A stretch of 35,590 nucleotides of DNA from Rhizobium sp. Q54. GTDB taxonomy: Bacteria > Pseudomonadota > Alphaproteobacteria > Rhizobiales > Beijerinckiaceae. This document shows positions 28,448-35,590 of this stretch, piece after piece. Within the stretch, counting starts at the first letter, position 1, and the number at the start of each line of letters is the position of its first letter. A model generated the notes under the pieces. The model saw only the letters and a program-made list of their open reading frames with translations, was not told the origin of the DNA and ran no database searches. Position numbers and translations under genes: made by a program. The stretch covers positions 1 through 35,590 of the forward strand of contig CAMCMI010000002.1 in NCBI GenBank assembly GCA_945875875.1, written 5' to 3'.

Positions 28448-29803
28448 TTAAAATCGGAATCGCTCTGTGATTATAGCTGCGCGGTCAATTCCGAGGCGTT
28501 TGAGGGCAGCCTCAACGGCGTCGATCATCGGCGGTGGCCCGCAAACCATATAGCGGGCTGCGGGCGCCAGCGGCGACAGCAGGGCGCGCAGTACAGGCTC
28601 GCTCAGGTCGCCGGTCATTCCGTCCCAATTTTCCGGTGGCTCTGCGAGGATCAGATTCAACTTCAAGCCAAAGCTTGCCTGCATGGCGCGCAAGTCATCC
28701 ACTGCGACAATCTGGCTCACATGTCTGTTGCCATAAACAAGCGAAACCTTTTGGCCGGAGCGATTTCTTTCAAGCTCGCGCAATATGCTCAGGACGGGGG
28801 CTATGCCAACGCCTCCAGCAATGAAGACCAGCGGACGGGAGTCATCTTCCTGAAGCGTAAAATGCCCGTAAGGCCCGTCGATCCAGACATGGGTTCCCGG
28901 TGAAACAGCGCTGATTTTATTGGTGAAGTCGCCGCTTTCCTTGATGAGGAAATCCAGACGCGCGGGATGCGGCGCGGATGCGATTGAGAACGGATGCTCT
29001 GTAAGGCTGAAAGGCGAATTGCCGATGTTGAGCCAGACAAATTGCCCCGCCTCGAACGTAATCGCCTTAGCCTGTTGCGGTTCAATCACAAGCAACCACG
29101 TCCGATCCGCGACTTTCCCGACGAAGGCAACGCGATAGGGCGCACGCAGCTGGAGCAGGGGGCGCAGGATGTAAACATGGAGCAGCGTCAACAGTGCCAG
29201 CCCAAATCCGGCCTGCCAGTAAAGAGCCAGCGCGGGCATAACGCTATGACTGCCGATAGTAAGCACGTGATGAAGGCTAAAAGCTGCGATGAACGCAGCG
29301 CCAAGTCCATGGCTCAAGCGCCAGGTCTCGTATGTGAAAAGCAAGTGATCGCGCCAGATCGCCATTGCGATGAGGATTATCGTCAGCACCCATGCGATCA
29401 CGCCGGTGCGCAGCGAACCGGATGTAAACATGGCGCCCAGCATCGACGCGGCACCGAGGGGGTCGCTGGCCAATCGCGGCAGGACATAGATCAGCGGATG
29501 CAAGACAATCAGCACGAGAGCCACGCGCGCCACAAGCTGATGGAGGCGCATGATCGCATCAATGCCTGTGCGGCCCGACACCAGCGTAAAGCGTCCCGAC
29601 AGGACAAACTCGGACAGAATGATTGCAAACCCCAAAGCACCTGCGGCAGAGGCGATTTCGCGCCAGAACGCAGACTTCTCCCCGTCGAGAAGCGCCAGAA
29701 CCAGAGGGAAGGCGAGGAACGCCAGATAGAGCAGAACCAACAGTGGCGCGGGCAACCCCTGCATCCCGGCACGAGGCTTGGCACCCCGGCGCTCCGGCGC
29801 CAT
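28448..29803 (-). CDS. Ferric reductase/NOX-like transmembrane flavocytochrome
   Basis: 451 aa; membrane His pairs (H-X13-H in MRLHQLVARVALVLIVLHPLIY; SHGLGAAFIAAFSLHHVL), FAD motif EHPFSIAS, NAD(P) motif VCGPPPMIDAVE. Confidence 0.88.
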   Translation of the reverse strand: MAPERRGAKPRAGMQGLPAPLLVLLYLAFLAFPLVLALLDGEKSAFWREIASAAGALGFAIILSEFVLSGRFTLVSGRTGIDAIMRLHQLVARVALVLIVLHPLIYVLPRLASDPLGAASMLGAMFTSGSLRTGVIAWVLTIILIAMAIWRDHLLFTYETWRLSHGLGAAFIAAFSLHHVLTIGSHSVMPALALYWQAGFGLALLTLLHVYILRPLLQLRAPYRVAFVGKVADRTWLLVIEPQQAKAITFEAGQFVWLNIGNSPFSLTEHPFSIASAPHPARLDFLIKESGDFTNKISAVSPGTHVWIDGPYGHFTLQEDDSRPLVFIAGGVGIAPVLSILRELERNRSGQKVSLVYGNRHVSQIVAVDDLRAMQASFGLKLNLILAEPPENWDGMTGDLSEPVLRALLSPLAPAARYMVCGPPPMIDAVEAALKRLGIDRAAIITERFRF

Positions 29804-30087
29804 TAGCGGCGCACTATCTGTGACTGGATGTAGGCAATGATAGGCGCATGTTCAGCCACGGGCGGCGAATGATGCGTTTGCAAGAACCCCTCAAGCCATT
29901 GGCGCCGCTGCTCCTCGTTCGGCATCTTGCGCCCCCACGCGGAGATGGCTCTTGCGCCATGACAATCGGCGCAACGCTGCGCGAACAATTCGCCCGCATC
30001 CTGTAGGTGGATCGCGTCCTGCGAGGCCGCCTGAGGGGCGCCCGCCAGTGCAAGCGAGATTGAAATCAGCATTAAAAGACGCATCAT
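29803..30087 (-). CDS. Small c-type cytochrome, periplasmic
   Basis: Signal peptide MMRLLMLISISLALAGAPQAAS; heme motif FAQRCADCHGA; stop overlaps next ATG (TAATG). Confidence 0.88.
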   Translation of the reverse strand: MMRLLMLISISLALAGAPQAASQDAIHLQDAGELFAQRCADCHGARAISAWGRKMPNEEQRRQWLEGFLQTHHSPPVAEHAPIIAYIQSQIVRR

Positions 30088-30260
30088 TTTGAGCCTCGCT
30101 TTGCGCACAAGCGCATACGTAAGCTAAACACGTGGGCGCCTTTGAGGGTTCCTTTCCGATTTTGAAAAACATCCCCGTGCTCAAACCGTAATCGGCTATA
30201 TTGGCTTCCGCGCTTTGCGGTCAGGGCGCTCATGCCCGGCGACGCTGAGAGGTATCCTGG

Positions 30261-32870
30261 ATGCTCCTTGCCAATCCGCACAACCAATCCGCCGATGATT
30301 GTCTGGCCGCCTTCAATTCATGCAAAGACGGATTGACTGCCGGTGAGGCCGCGCGCCGGCTTATGGAGCACGGCCCGAACAAATTGCCTGAAGCGCCAAC
30401 GCGCGGGCCATTGCGGCGGCTTATGGCGCAATTCCACAATGTGCTGATCTATGTGCTGCTGGGGGCCGCGCTCGTCACGGGGGCGTTGCAGCACTGGGTG
30501 GACACGGGCGTCATTCTGGCTGTCGTGCTGGCCAATGCGCTGATCGGCTTCATTCAGGAAGGCAAGGCCGAGGCGGCGATGGCGGCGATCCGGGGCATGC
30601 TCGCGCCGCACGCCGCCGTAATCCGCGACGGGACGCGGTTGACCGTGGACGGCGCCGATCTCGTGCCGGGCGACGTGGTGCTTATGGAGGCAGGCGACAA
30701 GGCGCCCGCCGACCTGCGTATTCTTGAGGCGCGCGGGCTGGCGGCGCAGGAGGCGATCCTCACCGGCGAATCCGTGCCCGTTGAGAAATCCGTGGAGCCC
30801 GTCGCCATCAATGCGCCACTTGGCGACCGGCGCTCGATGTTGTGGTCGGGCACGTTGATTACGCAAGGCGCCGGACGCGGGCTGGTGGTGGCCACCGGTT
30901 CAGCCACCGAAATAGGCCGTATTGGCGGGCTGCTGGCGGGTGTCGAGACTTTAACGACGCCGCTCGTTGTGCAGATGGATCATTTCTCGCGCTGGCTGAC
31001 GTTCTTCATCCTGCTCGTCTCGGCTTTGCTGCTCGTCTACGGGTATTTTGTCGCCCATCATGATTTTTCGGTTTTGTTCATGGTTGTGGTCGGGATCGCG
31101 GTTGCCGCGATCCCCGAAGGCTTGCCTGCCGTGATGACGATAACGCTCGCCATCGGCGTGCAGGCAATGGCGCGGCGCAACGCGATCGTCCGGCGTTTGC
31201 CTGCTATCGAGGCTATCGGCTCGGTGTCCGTCATCTGCACCGACAAGACCGGCACGCTCACCCGCAATGAGATGGTGGTCGCCGCAGCCCAGACGCCCCA
31301 AGGTTCTTTCGAAATAGCAGGCGAGGGCTATGCGCCCGAAGGTGCAATCTCACCCCCGGGAGACTTGACGCAGCTGGCGCGGGCCGCAGCGCTTTGCAAC
31401 GACGCCGCCTTGCGCCAGAGCGACGCTCTTTGGACGGTTGAGGGCGATCCGATGGAAGGCGCGCTGCTGGCTTTCGCAGGCAAAGTCATTGGCTCCACGA
31501 AATATAATGCGCCAAGACTCGACGCGATCCCCTTCGATTCCCGCCACCGTTTCATGGCGGTGCTGACCCAAGACCAGACAGGCTGCACTGCTTATGTGAA
31601 AGGCGCGCCCGAACGCGTGCTGCGCATGTGCGAGGGCATAGACCAGCGGGACTGGCGCGGTCGCGCCGACGCCATGGCTGCGCGCGGCCTGCGTGTTCTG
31701 GCGCTCGCTGCGCGGTCGCAGACGACCGACAGGATCGACCCCGCCAATCTTGAATCCGGTCTGAATTTTCTGGGGCTCGTGGGGCTGATCGACCCGCCGA
31801 GGCCGGAGGCGATTGCAGCGGTCGCCGAATGTCGCGCGGCGGGCATTCGCGTCAAAATGATTACCGGCGACCATGCAGGCACGGCGGCGGCCATCGCTGC
31901 GCAGATCGGGCTGGAGAACCCGGGCAGGGTGCTGACCGGCGCCGATCTCAACAAGCTCGACGATGCGCAACTGGCGAGCGAGGTGACAGGAACCGACGTC
32001 TTCGCCCGCACCAGCCCGGAGGACAAGCTGCGGCTTGTGACTGCGCTGCAGGCCAATGGCCTGTCTGTGGCCATGACCGGCGACGGCGTGAACGACGCGC
32101 CCGCGTTAAAGCGCGCCGACGCAGGCATCGCCATGGGGCTCAAGGGTTCGGAGGCGGCCAAAGAGGCCGCCGATCTGGTGCTCGCCGACGATAATTTTGC
32201 CTCTATAGCAGCCGCCGTGCGCGAGGGGCGCACCGTCTACGACAACCTCAAGAAGGTGATCACCTGGACGCTGCCCACCAATGCGGGCGAGGCGATGACT
32301 GTTGTTCTGGCGCTGCTCGCGGGCATGGCGCTACCGGTGACGGCGGTGCAAATTTTATGGATCAACCTGATAACCGGAATCACGCTGGGGATTGCGCTCG
32401 CCTTTGAGCCGACGGAGCCCGGCGCGATGGCCCGCCCGCCGCGCCGCCGCGATGCGCCTGTCCTCTCCGGCGAGCTGATCTGGAATGTGACGCTGGTGGC
32501 GCTCTTGTTTGTGGCCGCCGTATTCGGCGTGTTCACCTATGCGATGGACCGGGGCTATTCCCTGCAATTGGCGCAGACCATGTCGATGAACATGCTGGTT
32601 GTGCTGGAAATCTTCCACCTCTTCTATATCCGCAACCTTCACGCCGCCTCGCTGACGTGGACTACGATGGCCGGCACAAAGGTTGTGTGGATCGTGGTTA
32701 TCGCCATCACCGCCGCGCAATTGGCCGTAACGTATCTGCCGCCGTTTCAGGCGATATTGGGAACGGAGCCCATAGCCTTCGCGGATGGCCTGCTGATCGT
32801 CGGCATCGGCGCCGCTTTCTTTGCGCTCGTCGAAATCGAGAAGCAGATCCGGCTGGGGCTGCGGGTCTAG
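30261..32870 (+). CDS. P2-type cation-transporting ATPase
   Basis: 869 aa; [59 protein letters not shown]. Confidence 0.95.
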   Translation: MLLANPHNQSADDCLAAFNSCKDGLTAGEAARRLMEHGPNKLPEAPTRGPLRRLMAQFHNVLIYVLLGAALVTGALQHWVDTGVILAVVLANALIGFIQEGKAEAAMAAIRGMLAPHAAVIRDGTRLTVDGADLVPGDVVLMEAGDKAPADLRILEARGLAAQEAILTGESVPVEKSVEPVAINAPLGDRRSMLWSGTLITQGAGRGLVVATGSATEIGRIGGLLAGVETLTTPLVVQMDHFSRWLTFFILLVSALLLVYGYFVAHHDFSVLFMVVVGIAVAAIPEGLPAVMTITLAIGVQAMARRNAIVRRLPAIEAIGSVSVICTDKTGTLTRNEMVVAAAQTPQGSFEIAGEGYAPEGAISPPGDLTQLARAAALCNDAALRQSDALWTVEGDPMEGALLAFAGKVIGSTKYNAPRLDAIPFDSRHRFMAVLTQDQTGCTAYVKGAPERVLRMCEGIDQRDWRGRADAMAARGLRVLALAARSQTTDRIDPANLESGLNFLGLVGLIDPPRPEAIAAVAECRAAGIRVKMITGDHAGTAAAIAAQIGLENPGRVLTGADLNKLDDAQLASEVTGTDVFARTSPEDKLRLVTALQANGLSVAMTGDGVNDAPALKRADAGIAMGLKGSEAAKEAADLVLADDNFASIAAAVREGRTVYDNLKKVITWTLPTNAGEAMTVVLALLAGMALPVTAVQILWINLITGITLGIALAFEPTEPGAMARPPRRRDAPVLSGELIWNVTLVALLFVAAVFGVFTYAMDRGYSLQLAQTMSMNMLVVLEIFHLFYIRNLHAASLTWTTMAGTKVVWIVVIAITAAQLAVTYLPPFQAILGTEPIAFADGLLIVGIGAAFFALVEIEKQIRLGLRV

Positions 32871-32983
32871 CGGGAAGTGCAGGATGGTCGTGCGCATGAA
32901 AAAGCCTGTTTGCGCAATAGCCGCGGCGCGGTAGTGTCACCGCAACCGTCGCAGAGCGGAATTAGTTTAGGGAAGGGTCGCTT

Positions 32984-34018
32984 ATGTCCAAAGCCTTCGT
33001 GTCCAAAGCCTTGCGTTTCTTTTCGCGGCGGCGGTTTGTGGCGCTTTGCGCGCTCGCCAGCGCTTCAGCTGCGCTTGTTCTCAATCCCGGGCAGGGCTTT
33101 GCGCAATCCGCAGCGCCTGCAAACTGGCCGACGCAGAGCGTCAAACTCGTGGTTCCGGCGCCTGCCGGATCAACCACCGACGCGCTGGCCCGTATGCTTG
33201 CAGAACAATTGGGCAAGAAATGGAAGACCACGACAATCGTGGAGAATATCGCTGGCGCCGGCATGAACATTGGCGCACGTACGGTCGCGCGGGCGACGCC
33301 TGACGGATATGTGCTGTTCGTCTCTCCGCCCTCGCCGCTTTCCTTCAACCATTTGCTCTACAAGGATCTTGGTTACGATCCCGCGCAATTCACGCCGATC
33401 ACTTTGCTCGCCACCATTCCAAACGCTCTGGTAGTTCGCAAAACGCTTCCGGTGAATGACCTTAAAGAGCTGATCGTCTTTGCAAAGGCCAATCCCGGCA
33501 AGCTTTCCTATGGATCGGGCGGCGTGGGTACGACGCCGCATCTCTCCGCCGTCCAGCTTGAAACGCGCGCCAGCGTCAAGTTAGTGCACGTGCCTTATCG
33601 CGGCACGGCGCCCGCCATGACCGATCTCGTCGCCGGACATATCGACGTGTTCTTTGACACGCTCTCCGCCACCGTGCCTCTGGCGCGAGGCGGCGAGGTC
33701 AAGATGATCGCAATCGCCGACTCAAAACGCACCCCGGCATATCCCGACGCGCCGACGCTGGATGAATCCGGACTGCCCGGCTTCAAATCCGTCACGTGGT
33801 TTGGCCTCGCAGCGCCTCCTGGCACGCCATCTGCGCTGGCCACGCGCATCCACCGCGACGTCGCCGAGGTGCTCCAAAGCTCACAGGCACAGGACTTCAT
33901 GCGCCGAACATCCCTCGTGGCCGGGGGCCAGTCACCGGAAGAGGCGGCGAAATTCTTCGCATCCGAGGCAAAGCTCTGGGGCGAGTTGATACGTGAAGCA
34001 AAACTGGAGCCGCAATAG
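32984..34018 (+). CDS. Bug/TctC-type tripartite tricarboxylate transporter substrate-binding protein
   Basis: 344 aa; signal peptide; VKLVVPAPAGSTTDALARMLAEQLGKKW, VENIAGAGMNIGARTVARATPDGYVLF, YGSGGVGTTPHLSAVQL, VPYRGTAPAMTDLVAGHIDVFFDT. Confidence 0.95.
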   Translation: MSKAFVSKALRFFSRRRFVALCALASASAALVLNPGQGFAQSAAPANWPTQSVKLVVPAPAGSTTDALARMLAEQLGKKWKTTTIVENIAGAGMNIGARTVARATPDGYVLFVSPPSPLSFNHLLYKDLGYDPAQFTPITLLATIPNALVVRKTLPVNDLKELIVFAKANPGKLSYGSGGVGTTPHLSAVQLETRASVKLVHVPYRGTAPAMTDLVAGHIDVFFDTLSATVPLARGGEVKMIAIADSKRTPAYPDAPTLDESGLPGFKSVTWFGLAAPPGTPSALATRIHRDVAEVLQSSQAQDFMRRTSLVAGGQSPEEAAKFFASEAKLWGELIREAKLEPQ

Positions 34019-35590
34019 GCAAACGCGCTATTGGCGGAGGAGGCAGTCTGGCCGAACCGGTCTCACCCTTTCTTTCAGATACAGGGAATTTACAGGGAAA
34101 TTCCAGAGAGACCGGCCCGAGATATCGAGCCTCTTTGCCGACTTTTCCCCTTTAAACGCTCGTTTCCTGACGATTGCCTGAATTTCAGAACAGGGAATTT
34201 AATTCTGCCGAGCAGGGAAGCTATGAGGAAACTGCAGCCATTCGAAGAATCAAAAACTGGCATTTACAGGACAGGCTTTACAATTAACCAGCAGCTGAAA
34301 TGCTTCACCGCCCTAGGCGCTAGTTGAAATAGTTCATCTCAAAGAAAGTCCTTGACGAACGCGCTCCCAATCGTAGGTTACGACCTGTCGAAAGCGGCGG
34401 CTCGGTGTCCGCCATGAAGCTAGCTGTTTCATGAAGCTTTCGAACAGAGCCGCCAGCCCCCCGGTGGGGAGTGGGCAGCATCCAAAACCTGATCCCGAAA
34501 TGCGCCTTGCGCACGAGGGTTCGAGCAAGGAAGCTCCCATGCCCCAGAACCGTAAGCGTGCGCACAAACCCAACCAGTCCATCAAACTCGATGCTAAGCT
34601 CTGTGCCGCCCAGGACCAGCTGACGAACATTCTTGAGTTCGTGTCGGTCGAGGACCTTAGGCCCTCGGCCAAAAACCCTCGGACCCATTCCCAAAAGCAA
34701 GTCCGCGAGCTTGCCAGCAGCATGCAGGAATTCGGGTTCACGGTTCCCGCCCTCATTGACGAGGCCAACCGGATTTTGGCTGGTCATGGGCGGCTGGAAG
34801 CTGCAAAGCTTTTGGGCCTGACAAGCATTCCCTGCGTCCGCGTCACCTACATGAGCGAGGTTCAAAAGCGCGCCTATCTTATCGCCGACAACAGGCTGGC
34901 ATTGAATGCAGGCTGGGACGACGATCTGCTCGCTGAAGAATTACAGGCGCTCATGGGCCTTGATCCCGGCTTTGACCTGACGGTCACCGGGTTCTCGATA
35001 CCCGAAATCGACCATGTGATCGAAAACCACAGGCCTGAGGAGCCTGGTAGTCCGCAGGATGATCTCCTTCCGGATCCGGCCATGACTCCTCGTCGCTGCC
35101 GACCCGGCGATATTTATCGGGCCGGCCCCCACAAAGTCATCTGCGGGGATGCTCGCGACAAGGCCATTGTCGCGGCCCTGATGGATGGCGAACTCGCCAG
35201 TATGGTGATTACCGACCCACCCTATAACGTCAAAATTCAGGGGAATGTCGGAGGGTTGGGCAAAATCAAACATCCTGAATTTGCCATGGCGTCAGGCGAG
35301 ATGAGCCAGGCTGAGTTTATAGCCTTCCTGAAAGCCTCCTTCGCTAATCTGGTCGCATTCAGCAAGGATGGCTCGATACATTTTATCTTCATGGACTGGC
35401 GTCACATGGGTGAGGTTAACGAGGCCGCCTCCGGGGTTTACAGCGAGCTCAAGAACCTGAATGTCTGGGTCAAAGACAATGGCGGCATGGGGACTTTTTA
35501 CCGGTCCCGGCACGAGCTGGTCTTTGTCTACAAGAGCGGCGCCGCACCCCACATCAACAATTTCGAACTGGGGCAGCATGGGCGCTATCG
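34019..35590. mobile_element. Putative left end of a phage-like/genomic island (open at window edge)
   Basis: Long noncoding spacer with iterated CAGGGAA motifs, then a ParB-methyltransferase gene of the kind found in phages and islands; no integrase visible in the window. Confidence 0.4.
34539..35590 (+). CDS. ParB-like nuclease domain/site-specific DNA methyltransferase fusion, 3' truncated by window edge
   Basis: Frame open from ATG 34539 to window end: VEDLRPSAKNPRTHSQKQVRELASSMQEFGFTVPALIDEANRILAGHGRLEAAKLLGL (ParB-like), then ICGDARDKA...VITDPPYNVKIQG...WVKDNGGMGTFYRSRHELVFVYK (MTase; DPPY at 35214-35225); AGGAAG upstream of ATG. Confidence 0.93.
   Translation, partial: MPQNRKRAHKPNQSIKLDAKLCAAQDQLTNILEFVSVEDLRPSAKNPRTHSQKQVRELASSMQEFGFTVPALIDEANRILAGHGRLEAAKLLGLTSIPCVRVTYMSEVQKRAYLIADNRLALNAGWDDDLLAEELQALMGLDPGFDLTVTGFSIPEIDHVIENHRPEEPGSPQDDLLPDPAMTPRRCRPGDIYRAGPHKVICGDARDKAIVAALMDGELASMVITDPPYNVKIQGNVGGLGKIKHPEFAMASGEMSQAEFIAFLKASFANLVAFSKDGSIHFIFMDWRHMGEVNEAASGVYSELKNLNVWVKDNGGMGTFYRSRHELVFVYKSGAAPHINNFELGQHGRY

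Noticed and set aside
34031-34327. 98 aa plus-strand ORF over the CAGGGAA repeats
   Set aside because: No recognisable domain; its sequence is largely translation of the repeated noncoding motif.
34510-34535. GGGTTCGAGC as a tRNA T-arm at the island edge
   Set aside because: No acceptor stem, anticodon arm or CCA context could be built around it.
34320-34865. 181 aa minus-strand ORF and nested ORFs to 35579 listed in the track
   Set aside because: They lie antisense to the ParB-methyltransferase frame, which has strong family motifs and is simply unlisted because it is open at the window end.

Overview
The window is a GC-rich alphaproteobacterial (probably Hyphomicrobiales) chromosome segment. 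Most of it is dense core-type genes: ssb (3' part), gyrA, coaD, two cyclophilins, queA, tgt, a lipid A acyltransferase, an AEC transporter, a UbiH-type hydroxylase, a cyanate uptake/cyanase operon, a SulP transporter, a quinone oxidoreductase, a photolyase, trpE, a PpiD/SurA-like PPIase, tpiA, a PncC/CinA-C protein, an MFS transporter, two Bug/TctC-type binding proteins, a NOX/ferric-reductase-like protein with a c-type cytochrome, and a P2-type ATPase. The extreme right end (about 34.0-35.59 kb) changes character. It has a 0.5 kb spacer with iterated CAGGGAA motifs, then a ParB-like/DNA methyltransferase fusion gene that runs off the window and is absent from the supplied ORF track; this looks like the left end of a phage-like or genomic island. 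The other notable observations are: (i) a cynABDS-like operon with a near-consensus sigma-54 promoter (TGGCATGCCCGTTGCC) 36 bp upstream of its first gene; (ii) two compound palindromic elements bracketing that operon as long direct repeats in permuted order; (iii) a two-class hairpin grammar in those elements, shared by a third copy at 27.2 kb; (iv) Leu at the GyrA position equivalent to E. coli Ser83; (v) a HX13H-type transmembrane reductase overlapping a cytochrome c gene. I saw no tRNA, rRNA, CRISPR array or complete IS element. All homology calls are from reading the protein sequences, not from database searches.
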